DNA of 37,907 bases from Blattamonas nauphoetae (taxonomy: Eukaryota; Preaxostyla; Oxymonadida), in the NCBI GenBank assembly GCA_033064195.1, contig JARBJD010000518.1, positions 1 through 37,907 on the forward strand, read 5' to 3'. Shown piece by piece: positions 1 to 9,335 of the stretch. The notes below the pieces were generated by a model. It ran no database searches, was not told the DNA's origin, and saw nothing but the letters and a program-made list of their open reading frames with translations. Numbering within the stretch: position 1 is the stretch's first letter; each line of letters opens with the position of its first letter. Both the position numbers and the translations under genes were made by a program.

Positions 1-582
1 TCCGCATCTCTTGCTCACTCATCCTCCTCCGCATCTCTTGCTCACTCATCCTCCTCCGCATCTCTTGCTCACTCATCCTCCTCCGCATCTCTTGCTCACT
101 CATCCTCCTCCGCATCTCTTGCTCACTCATCCTCCTCCGCATCTCATGCTCACTCATCCTCCTCCGCATCTCATGCTCACTCATCCTCCCCCGCATCTCT
201 TGCTCACTCATCCTCCTCCGCATCTCTTGCTCATCCTCCTCCGCATCTCTTGCTCACTCATCCTCCTCCGCATCTCTTGCTCACTCATCCTCCCCGCATC
301 TCATGCTCACTCATCCTCCTCCGCATCTCATGCTCACTCATCCTCCTCCGCATCTCATGCTCACTCATCCTCCTCCGCATCTCATGCTCACTCATCCTCC
401 TCCGCATCTCTTGCTCACTCATCCTCCTCCGCATCTCATGCTCACTCATCCTCCTCCGCATCTCTTGCTCACTCATCCTCCTCCGCATCTCTTGCTCACT
501 CATCCTCCTCCGCATCTCTTGCTCACTCATCCTCCTCCGCATCTCTTGCTCACTCATCCTCCCCCGCATCTCTTGCTCACTC
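1..582. repeat. 27-bp minisatellite array (about 22 copies)
   Basis: A 27-bp unit is repeated head to tail from the window edge to about 582, so the array may extend further left. Most variation is a single T/A switch inside the unit. One copy near 225-245 is 4 nt short and one near 290-300 is 1 nt short. Because 27 is a multiple of three, all frames stay open for long stretches. On the minus strand the unit reads as the nine residues MSEQEMRRR, a charged, heptad-like pattern, whereas the plus strand gives Pro/His- or Ser-rich strings. The minus frame runs on into 845 without recognisable homology. It could be the repeat region of a coiled-coil host protein, or simple satellite DNA. Confidence 0.9.
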
Positions 583-3075
583 GTCATCAGCAGCAGTTCA
601 TTGAATGTGAGAAGGCTCGTAAAGCGGATCAACATCGACAGGACGGAGAGAAGCCTCCGCAACAAGGAGGGGACTAACAGAAGAATGTTGAGGCGATCAA
701 AAGCGAAACCGAACGACACACACCGAATCTGAAGTATGAGCGAGAGGAGAGGAAGGAAGTCGAGATTCTGATGATATGGACCGACGAAGGAGCCTAAAGG
801 GAAGAAGAGAATGAGACACTCGTGATTCAACGAAGACCACTCCACATGAGCAAAATCATCTCTGTTCCCAGCGATGACGAAGAACTGGACCGCACTGTGA
901 ATGTCGCAGCTCAGAATACATTGTCAGCGAGCAGTGAAGATGACACCAAAACAATTGGGAAAGAAGATGCGCGATGTCCAGCTTGTGAACTCGCCGAAAC
1001 AGGAAATGCGAAACCAATTAATCTCAATGTGGACTGAATGTCATCGACAAGTTCAGGGGGGATTTGAGTTGTGGTGTGGACGAGACAAAGGAGTGTATCG
1101 CGGTGGGTTCGTGGATCGTATACTGTACACCTGGAGAGAGTGTGTGTCTGATGGAATTCAATTCATATTTTGACAATTGCTAACAGAATGAAGGACTCAG
1201 TGAACCATTCAAATGTGAATCGTACGAACTGACGACAATCGAATGCGATCGTCACTACGAGCGAATCTCGGAAAGATACGACACAGGAAAAGTGAAAGGA
1301 GAGATAATTTGCAGGATTGCATCAAGAAGGGCGAAAACGAGACAAGTCGGTCAGTACCTAACACAAAATGATTCTGGTTGGGAAGGATATTGAACAGGTG
1401 CTTATTAAACACCACATTTTTAACACAAGCACGTTCCTCACTATTGATAGACTATTCCGTGTTCAGATGGAGGAGAAAATGAGAGAGGATGAAGTGAGGC
1501 TGAAGTGGGAAGCAGAGGGGAGAAGAAGAAAAGAAGAGGAGGATGATATGGTGGAGGAAGGAGGTGGAAGTGAGGGAAAGACCAGAAGATGATTCGATAG
1601 CAATGGATGGAGAATAAGAATGAAATAAGGACAAAGAAAGGATTACTCGAGTGGAGGCAGAAGAACGGGAACGACGAAGATGGTGGCAGCTGTATTCGAT
1701 GTTGCTCTGATCGACGCGATCATTGAAGGAGACTAAGAGTCGCAAAGAGAAAACGAGGAAGATAAAACGCAAGGTGATGAATAAAAAAAGAGGAAGGGAA
1801 GGAAGAGAAGAACATTGAAGATATGGAGAATGAAGAGATGAAGATGGAAGAGATGGGGGAAGATTAGAGATAACGAACCGACAGATTTTTCCCTATCTGG
1901 GAGCACGGATCGCTTTGACATTCTACTGAGTTAGTGCCGAAATTAATCGAAATCTGTCGGGTAGTTTGGCTGCAAACTGGGATGAAGTCGATTAACTGAA
2001 TGAGTGGAAATCTCGTCTGTATTCGTCTAAAATGACATGATTTGATTGACACAACATGAATCAGACTCCAGTCATTGAGACCAGATGATCAGGATAAATA
2101 ATAAGCCGTTTGCGAGAGTTGGAAGAGTCATGCAGTGATGATCCTTGGAATTCAGCCAATATGGTGATTCAGTCTTCTCTGCCATTCAGAGATCGAATCT
2201 AGAAACGGAAAAGAGAAACAAAGAAGTCATTAGAAGAACATCAGATCATCGAATGACGTCTGAAAGATGAGAAAGGAAAAACAACGAGAACGAAGAACAA
2301 ATCCAAAAAATGTAGAAATACTCATCATCAACACTGCCAAACGTGAACCAGTGATCTTTTTAGACAACGTTTTGACATCATATCGGTCTGTCTCCGCACA
2401 GAACTCATGAAAAAGATACAGAAGAAAAGACCTTGATCGACAACTCCCGAGATATCTGAGTTGGATAAATTTAAGAGGAGGCTAAAAAGACCAATGAGAC
2501 ATGGTTGACGGAGATAAAACGAAAAGAAGGCAACCTTTATGAAGAATCCGAGGGAGCATTGATGGTGACATCAACAAGTCTGACATGTGCAATCTATGTC
2601 TATGTAGAGTTCAGTGCACAATCCCATGTCAACATGCAAACCAAGGTCGACACTGAAATCGAGATTTCAAATCAGTTAAATGAGATCGGGATGGCCACTA
2701 AAAAGGGAAAACACACCACAACGTCCAAGTCATTAGCTACGATGGTACGAGCTTTTTTCTCAATTAGATCTCAATGATTGTTGAGAATGTGCATTAGGAT
2801 GATTGAATCATTCGATTCATTTTCCAACATTTCTCCCCATTTTTTGGATTGTTTCGATTAATTGGCCAACTGTAATAATTTATCGCAAGAATACTCACAA
2901 TGGAATGGAGAAAGTGCAAAGAGTCCCTCACTTCACATTCATCGGTTTTGGAGTCATCATCCTAAACGTCACAGATGGTCGGAAAGGCCGAAGTTTTTGG
3001 GGATCTCCGGAGCTCAACATTTTTTCGTTTTGACAGTATAATCTTCGAAGTTTATTGATTTTCTAGAAACAAATA
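583..3075. other. Gene-poor host DNA, decayed coding remnants
   Basis: No convincing intact gene is visible. The plus strand is purine-rich (for example 1470-1600) and gives short stretches of charged, coiled-coil-like translation in shifting frames, broken by many stops. This looks like an old decayed coiled-coil gene downstream of the minisatellite. A small inverted repeat pairs 1877-1888 with 1950-1961 (core CCGACAGATTT). An open frame at 2505-2777 has no recognisable domain. I see no RNA gene here. Confidence 0.45.
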
Positions 3076-3083
3076 AAGGAAAT
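3076..3083. repeat. 8-bp target site duplication, left copy (aaggaaat)
   Basis: The octamer aaggaaat directly precedes the 19-bp terminal repeat at 3084. The identical octamer directly follows the matching inverted repeat at 27477. An 8-bp duplication is typical of hAT (and P) superfamily transposition. Confidence 0.75.
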
Positions 3084-3102
3084 TAGGCATGGGCACCAGT
3101 CA
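3084..3102 (+). repeat. hAT-like terminal inverted repeat, left
   Basis: TAGGCATGGGCACCAGTCA, an exact inverted match to 27459-27477. Beyond the 19 bp the two ends diverge but share GACTCA-type words. Confidence 0.75.
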
Positions 3103-5725
3103 CCTGACTCAGATTTTTTGGACTGACTCATTTTAACATCATCGGATAAACACGCAACTTCGGGATAACCAGCAACTCCATTTTCATATCACCAAAGTCA
3201 CCTTAAGAGTTTATCTTTCTGAAATCAAGAGGGAACAAAAATTGAAGTCATAATCTACATTATTGTCGTTAAATTCTGTTGTCTTCGCTTCAACCATCCA
3301 CAATTTGGGACTGATCAACTATTTAAAATGAATGAACTAGCTCGCTTCAGAACTTCCATCCAGAACATTACACGATCATCACAACGTCCATCGTGCATTC
3401 TTCGGACCTCATGTCTCAATTCACTTCGTTCACTCGCCAAATCACACAAGGAGTGAATGAACGCAAAATCAGAGCGAGCCACACAACCTTATCTGCAGAG
3501 AGTGTGTTTTTATCATTTCCGACAATTCTTGTGATCTTTCACTTCTCTTTCTCTCCCTAATTTCTCACTCCATGCACTTATCCTCCCATTTTTTTCACCT
3601 CTCTCCCTTCTCCCTCCCCAGCCCTCGGAAATTATCTCCATTCACTTCCTGATCGTCCCGCACCATATGTCGGTTGATACTTTGGGAATGGGACCTGCGG
3701 CAATTTCATTCTGAAGGATGACCGAATGTGGAAATCCTAATCCATGTTCGCCTCACTCTCTCTCGTTCAAACATCACATCGGAGTTCCTTGTCGAAGTCA
3801 TTCGTCTGAAACGATTTGATCCTACTTTTCATCACCAGCCGCCTCGAAAACTGGAGAACACACCTCACTTGTGGCCAGGAACGAATTCCCTCGAGCAGTT
3901 CGAAGAGGATGGAATCAAATTGACACAGACGTAGATCATCCAAGCAACATCCCACCGAAGCCTCTATCCAACCGATCGAACGTTCCCAATCGACGAAGGA
4001 GAGTGGGAGTGAACATCCGAGTAAACCACTCCTAAAACAAACTCATTGGCACATCTACGCGTCTCTCCTTCAAAATACATCGTCAATACGAATGCACCAT
4101 GCGTGAATCTCGGACAGACTGCAGCTATTCGTATAAACAAGGAAGAAGTGGAAAAGTGGCGGTTTGTGGACGACGACGAGCAATCCCGTCCATATGTACC
4201 TTGACTGTACTTGTACATCTCATGATTAGTCCTGGCTATCGTACACAGATGAGCGATTGTTAGAAGTGATGCAGTTGAACTCCGACCAACATGGAAAAGA
4301 CGTATGCTGTTCATTGTTTATCAACTCGTCACCTTTCGTTGTCGTCTTTCATTCTTTTTCATGATCTCTTTTTGTGGACACATATTCTTCTCTCCTCTCT
4401 CCATTTACCTCACAACCCACACACACAGTTGGAAACTTCAATTTCGACCTGATCGACGGAAAACAGATCGAAATCCGCCAAAGAAGCCAAAGTGTGTTCG
4501 ACTGTCATAAAAGATCTGTCTTGATCATCTGTTGACTTTTTTCATTCATCTCTCATCATCTCTCATTTCTTCTTATTCTTTCTCTTCCTTTCCTCGTCTC
4601 TCTCTGTGCTCGGCTTCGTCTCCCACCATCCACCAGCCGTTCCTGCTCCTGTCGCGGCTCCTCCCCATCCCTCACAATTCCACATCGCTGTAGTACAAGG
4701 CAAACGAATCCTGGATCAACTGACGCCCCCCTCCTCACTTTCCGACTCCATCACACGCACAAGCGGTGTTGTCTGTAGTTCCCAAGTGAAACGAGACGGA
4801 TCGGCCGGTTATGGTGGGCGGGCGGTGTCAGAAGCTCCGAATGAGTCAGCTGCGCATCAGAAGACGGTCAGACAGCTGGCGGATGAGGCGGAGTGTCGGT
4901 CGAGCGAGTGGGGATGGAGAGCCGACTGTCCACAATCAAATCCCGCAGGATCCGGAGCTGAGCGTGCGAAAGCGACTCCACTTCAGACGACGGCTAAAAC
5001 ACAGCAAATATGTCTGCTTCCATTCCCAGCTATCAGTAGGACCGTCGGCACAGTAGATTCTATCCGCTCGAACTGCTGCCCAACCAGGTCGAAGGGCGAT
5101 GCCGTCGGAGATGCAGGCGCCGGTGTGTCCCTCCAACTTCGAATCGTGCTCATCGAGACAGCCCACCTCCACCAGCCACTCAGTGTCACCGTCTCCTCTG
5201 TGATCAATCGCTCAATCACTTCCGTATAGTGAGGCCGACTGTTGTATCGAATCGTTCAAAAGTCTCGCATTCACCAAATCGTTGAGTATGAAGTGAGCTC
5301 CACCGCCGCCTTCCACTCGCCAGCAACTTCGAAATCCTGCTTCCACTGGCACTACATCCGCCGCAAAGCACTCATCCTATCCCCAGCAGAACCACAAGTT
5401 TAGCGTCGCTCTCTCGGACCTCGCGCGACGGCTGGTGAGACAACGCTGCCGGCACTGCCCTTCCCTCCTTCCTCACTACCTTTGGGCACCGATTGGCCCT
5501 TCCATCATCGACACTCGAATGACACATTTTGGTTTCATAATATTATGGTCGTGATCTTGATCAACGACCCTTTCTTGTTCATTTCTTGATATTTAGTGTT
5601 CTCCAGCACAGACTGTGACATAATTCCAGCGAAATAGTGATAAAACTGGGAATATGTCCGAATTCTGGGCTGAAGATCAAGGGTGTGGGTTTATCCGGAG
5701 TTGCGGGTTAAATCGAGTACGTTTA
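3103..5725. other. Transposon interior: decayed, intron-like and GC-rich host DNA
   Basis: No intact gene is supported. Around 4050-4190 a plus-strand frame reads protein-like but stops repeatedly. A pyrimidine-rich tract ending in cccacacacacag at 4417-4429 looks like a 3' splice site, followed by a short protein-like stretch (NFNFDLIDGKQIEIR) to about 4500. From about 4600 to 5460 the base composition becomes clearly GC-rich, with overlapping open frames on both strands (4606-5229 plus; 4936-5219 minus). None carries a motif I recognise. The stretch could be fragments of one or two host genes captured by the transposon, with introns obscuring the frames. No hAT transposase signature was seen here. 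Confidence 0.4.
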
Positions 5726-6326
5726 ATAGTTGTGTCACCAATATGTCCCATGTCACCAATCCGGCCCTTTTTCTGGAAAAATCAATATTGGTCAAACTAA
5801 GAAAAATCGAAAATTTTAGAATTATATTCCCACCCGATCCAGAGAAAACCGCAAAATACCCCCTTCTGCCCGATGAAAAAAATCGTTTTGGCAATATCTC
5901 AACAACCAGTGAATCGATTTCGATGAAATTTTTCATAGGAACATTTTTTTGGTGAAATGAACATTTTGGAAAAAATTTGGAGAAAAAATTCTGGGTATTT
6001 GGGAAGATCAGAAAAAACCCATATTTTTCTCGACAAAATATTCTTAGGAAAAAAATCCTTTTATTTTTTGTTCATCTTTTGTCGAGATCTATCCGACTAT
6101 AATGCCTTTTATTTGATTTAAAACGGATGGCTGGTTGTGGAGAAATGAGGGCAAAAAGTTGAAAAAAATGTGTGCATTCGTTACGTTAAACGTATTTTGA
6201 GGTTTTCTCGGGATCGGGTGGGATTATAATTCTAAAATTTTATATTTTTCTTAGTTTGACCAAAATAGTTCCTCACAGAAAAAAGGCCGGATTGGTGACA
6301 CCGGACGGTTTGGTGACGCCACTATA
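5726..6326. mobile_element. MITE-like palindromic element, about 600 bp
   Basis: Two inverted arms of about 130 bp flank an AT-rich core with no coding capacity. The left arm (5726-5858) begins ATAGTTGTGTCACCAA. The right arm (about 6189-6326), read in reverse complement, begins ATAGTGGCGTCACCAA. The arms then match through GTCACCAATCCGGCC, GGTCAAACTAAGAAAAAT and CCCACCCGATCC with scattered differences and small indels. GTCACCAA occurs twice near each tip. The structure fits a non-autonomous DNA transposon (foldback or MITE). I could not fix a target duplication, so the exact ends are approximate. Confidence 0.6.
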
Positions 6327-6449
6327 ACCCATTTTTTTCTTGAGTTGTACAGAGGACAAAAGAAATCATCGATTTTGTGAGATGAACTGATTGAAATATG
6401 CTCCAGAAGGTTAATTCGGTCACAATTTCTCTTCGTGACAGGATGTTGA

Positions 6450-8014
6450 GACTTCTTCAGTCAACAACACGAGTTATGGTCTGATCGCATCGGTCATTCC
6501 TCCAAATACATCATTCTGACTGATGAGGACATTAGAAAACAGAATGATCAATAATGAAATGGAAGTATTTGATCTGGTGCAATACAAAGGTGAAGTGAGA
6601 TGGCCGTGTTGGATGTGAGTGATCCTGTCGCACTTGTGATGAGAGTCGCTGTTGATGCTGTGAATGTGGATGTTGGTGGTCCACTGATCAACGCGAGTGT
6701 CAGTTCAGAAGATGACGAGGGAGAGGAAGTAGTGGAGAAGGATGTGAACGAGACCTTCCCAACACTGAGAAGGGTGCACGCGGAGGAAGGAGAGATGGAG
6801 ACGAGAGTGGTTGGTGTTGAAGGTTCCTATTGCCAAGACGGTGATCAGAGTCTGAGCGGCCACGACAGAGCCAGACGACTTGAAGGAGCACGATTGAAGC
6901 ATGCAGGAGCCAGTTGAGGTGGAGAGGAGGGGAGTCGACGAGGAGAGAGATGTGTGGAAGGCAAAATCGATTGTGTTGACTGTGGTTGTTGTGGCCGTGT
7001 TCATCAGGTTGGAAACAGTGGTAATTTGAAGAGTGGTTTGGTTCGATTCGTGTTCCGGCTGGATGGAACTCCCTGCGATGTCCGTCGTCCCCTTCCAACG
7101 AGCAGACACCATCACAACTACTGTCACCCCAATCAACGACATCTGACTCCCAGCTCACGTCACAGACTGACATGGAGCATCCTGCAACCCGCAGTCCTGC
7201 TACGAGACTTCGAAGTGTCCACGAACAGCTCCGTCTGACTCGCGAAGTAGAAAGGAATCCTCATCACCTGTGGATTGAACGCGGAGCGCGTGAGAAGCAT
7301 TTGAAGCGAAGATTGTCTGCTGCGTTGTTCTGCCACGACACTTTGAAGTAGTCTTCGGTGCAGTATTTGGATTCCTTGTCGAGGATGGGTGTTGAGATGA
7401 AGATGTCAGTTGCGCGGTTGGTTTGCCTGCTCAAAGTGTAATTCTTAGCGTTGTCCTACAGATTGATGTCCAGACTGGCTCCAACGTGCTTCGATTCGGA
7501 TCCAAGTTTGCAGTTGGTGAAGGATGACGAGGAGTGTGTGAGGGGTGATGTCGAGGTAAAGTCAGCTTGGATGGCTGCGCCGGTGCTGAGTGTGGAGTGG
7601 ATGTCGTTGAATTCGCATCCTGTCGCTGCGAGTGATCCTCCGATGATGTTGAGTCCATCGTTTTGGTCTGATCCTGTTCCTTTCAGAATGCAGTTGATCA
7701 GTGTGAGTGACATCGCCGACACAGAAAGGAGTCCAGCTGATACTGTCATGTTGGCCGTTTGAAAGAAGGTTGGTTTGATGAAAGAGACGCTGGTTGACGA
7801 CGATACCGCCCCTTCGATTCGGATTATCTTCGTGTTGACGAGAGTGCACGTCTCATCTTCGTTCTCAGACGAGTATTCTCCTGCTGCCACAATCACTTTG
7901 TAGTTTGTTTTCACTTTGTCCCCAGCGAATGTCACTGTCTCGCATTGTTTTAACGAAGATCCACAATCCCACACTTTCGATCCAGATGTGGTGACATGAA
8001 CATCGGCATCCATG
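6450..8014 (-). pseudogene. Beta-helix surface-type protein gene, downstream part, decayed
   Basis: This is the minus-strand continuation of the beta-helix gene whose upstream part lies at 25382-27118. The two are separated by Polinton-1, and the reading frame runs from one flank to the other through the tccatg site. The longest open stretch lies between the Polinton and 7456 and contains VTTSGSKVWDCGSSLKQC, NCILKG and SSFTNCKLG, typical of Cys-spaced parallel beta-helix coils. Further down, DCGLQDAPCQSV and SCMLQSCSFKSSGSVV recur in other frames. In-frame TAG codons lie at 7456-7458 and 7200-7202, TGA at 7155-7157, and the frame shifts near 7265 and 6825. It therefore looks like a host pseudogene, although introns or a reassigned TAR code could explain some breaks. 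Confidence 0.6.
8009..8014. repeat. 6-bp target site duplication of Polinton-1, left (tccatg)
   Basis: tccatg directly precedes the Polinton tip AGTAGTATAG. The same six bases follow the right tip at 25376-25381. A 6-bp duplication is the hallmark of Polinton integration. Confidence 0.9.
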
Positions 8015-8450
8015 AGTAGTATAGAAGACGAATAGAGAACCACATTGAAAAAGTGGTCGAAAGCACCCTCATTTGTGATTTATTTCACAGTGACTTCGTC
8101 AAAAACAATGATTTTCTTCATCGATTTGACGCAAAATATTGGAGCAAATTTTTGCACTTTTATGAAAAAATTGATCACTTTGTCGATTTTTCTTCAAAAT
8201 CAACCCGAACTGATTTTGAAACTCATTCTAGAATCTCAATGACGATGTCATTCATCGATCAAAACAAACCCGATCAAAATCGGATGAACATTCGTCGAGA
8301 TCTGTGTCAAACATTGGTAAAAATTTTCGAAAAATAAAGTGAACCTCTTTTGAGAAAATGCTCGTATCTCGACAACGAGCAGAGATCGAGGCTCGAAACC
8401 ACTTGCAATCGATAGAGGACTCAATTTTGCATATAGAAAAAAGTGCAAAA

Positions 8451-8533
8451 CCTTGGGGACGGAGAAAGCTAGGTAGGTTTTTTTCTTGCCTGGTGTATTG
8501 GCAAGTCCCCAAGGCCCAGGGTTGCGATCCCTG
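8451..8533. other. Hairpin cluster in the left TIR
   Basis: CCTTGGGGAC (8451-8460) pairs with GTCCCCAAGG (8505-8514). Inside it CTTGCC (8485-8490) pairs with GGCAAG (8500-8505). Directly after comes a perfect 5-bp stem with a 7-nt loop, CAGGG-TTGCGAT-CCCTG (8517-8533), shaped like a tRNA T arm. The same block occurs inverted at 24857-24939. This density of pairing stands out against the AT-rich surroundings and suggests a structured RNA or protein-binding site. The function is unknown. Confidence 0.5.
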
Positions 8534-8581
8534 TTTCTGAGATTTATCTCACTTTTGTACTCCGACGTCGGACAAATTATT

Positions 8582-8655
8582 GCTTCCTCCCGGAGTTTCG
8601 AACCTGGGACTCATAGCCTAGTGGTACGTGCACTTACCACTCGACTACTCATCCC
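8582..8655 (-). other. tRNA-like segment in the left TIR (Pol III box-like)
   Basis: On the minus strand this copy has an A-box-like TAGTCGAGTGG and, about 43 nt on, a B-box-like core GGTTCGAA. Its distal T-stem half differs from the right-TIR copy by a small indel, so the right copy is the better match. The acceptor arms do not pair and no T-run terminator follows, so I do not call a functional tRNA. Confidence 0.4.
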
Positions 8656-8883
8656 TAATTTTCCGAGGATTTTCGTCGGCTATATATCTGTGTAGAGGGA
8701 CTTTAAGGACGATTTTTTAAAAATTACGGATTCACTCAAAATCCACTTTTTGAAAAAATTTTTTTAGATCTTGAAAATATTTTCATACAAGGTCATATCC
8801 GACACGGCGAATTCATTGGTGCAAGAATTTTTCAAATCGGATCGGTGGTTTAAAAGTTATGGGCGTTTTAAATTTTAAAAACA

Positions 8884-8902
8884 TTTTTTTATTTTGTACT
8901 AA
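8884..8902 (+). promoter_or_regulatory. Early-type T-rich start box
   Basis: TTTTTTTATTTTGTACTAA ends directly at the ATG at 8903. It shares the TTTGTA..AA ending with the boxes before the polymerase (9318) and before the repeat-protein genes of Polinton-2 (28485, 30784). Confidence 0.5.
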
Positions 8903-9292
8903 ATGAATGCAACTGCGAAGTACAACCAAAGACGTCGAACGAATGCAAAGCAAGCGTTGATCGAGTCGATGAAAAAGGAGAATTGTGAACTCGTTTCTGA
9001 TTACATTCACGGGTCAACACCGGTCATTTATGTTCATGAAGGTGTCGAATGGAGGATAAAACCGAAATTGTGGAATCAAGGAAATCGACCTCACAAGTCA
9101 CAACATCGACACTACACTCAATCATTTGTTGAAAACGAACTGAGGAAATACAATTGCGAGATCGTTGGTGAGTACAAGCAAGTGCTCACACCGTTCACGT
9201 ATCGGGTGATTGGAGATGATAAAGTATATAGAATTAGACTCGATTCATGGTTGAAAGCTAAGAATAAACCACCTTTGAGAAATCGAAAATAA
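8903..9292 (+). CDS. Small repeat protein straddling the TIR boundary (129 aa)
   Basis: I do not recognise a named family. The protein has two copies of a unit of about 50 residues: ALIESMKKENCELVSDY...VIYVHEG followed by W, then FVENELRKYNCEIVGEY...FTYRVIGD followed by R-LDSW. The layout (helix, N-C-E-hydrophobic, Y, TP-hydrophobic-Y, W) recalls small DNA-binding modules linked to homing-type nucleases, but that is only a guess. The first 48 residues lie within the left TIR, so a shortened copy exists at the other end of the element. An early-type box ends at the ATG. The gene precedes the polymerase, so an early, DNA-related role is plausible. A three-unit relative lies at 28503-29096. Confidence 0.65.
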   Translation: MNATAKYNQRRRTNAKQALIESMKKENCELVSDYIHGSTPVIYVHEGVEWRIKPKLWNQGNRPHKSQHRHYTQSFVENELRKYNCEIVGEYKQVLTPFTYRVIGDDKVYRIRLDSWLKAKNKPPLRNRK

Positions 9293-9317
9293 TGGCTTAA
9301 CTTTTTTTATTTTTTTC

Positions 9318-9335
9318 TTTTTTAATTTGTAGTAA
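9318..9335 (+). promoter_or_regulatory. Early-type T-rich start box before the polymerase
   Basis: TTTTTTAATTTGTAGTAA abuts the polymerase ATG. Near-identical boxes precede the genes at 28503 and 30802 in Polinton-2. It differs from the TTTTTTATTTTT box of the structural genes. Confidence 0.55.

Larger units (their letters stand above)
8015..9045 (+). repeat. Polinton-1 terminal inverted repeat, left
   Basis: About 1,031 bp match the reverse complement of 24346-25375 almost perfectly. The repeat starts AGTAGTATAGAAGACG and ends inside the coding sequence that starts at 8903, just after a ...CATGAAGGTGT boundary. Bases 8015-8880 hold no convincing gene but include two hairpins (8451-8533) and a tRNA-like segment (8582-8655). 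Confidence 0.95.

Noticed and set aside
1-582. CRISPR-like array
   Set aside because: The repeats are directly adjacent with no unique spacers. It is a plain minisatellite in a eukaryotic setting.
285-845. Minus-strand open frame through the minisatellite
   Set aside because: Its openness follows from the 27-bp period, and the non-repeat part resembles no protein. I kept it only as a note under the repeat.
4606-5229. 207-aa plus-strand gene in the GC-rich island
   Set aside because: Competing frames exist on the other strand, the composition is explained by high GC, and no domain is visible.
8053-8337. 94-aa open frame present in both TIRs
   Set aside because: It lies in AT-rich noncoding TIR with no start box, and the homologous Polinton-2 region does not keep a comparable frame.
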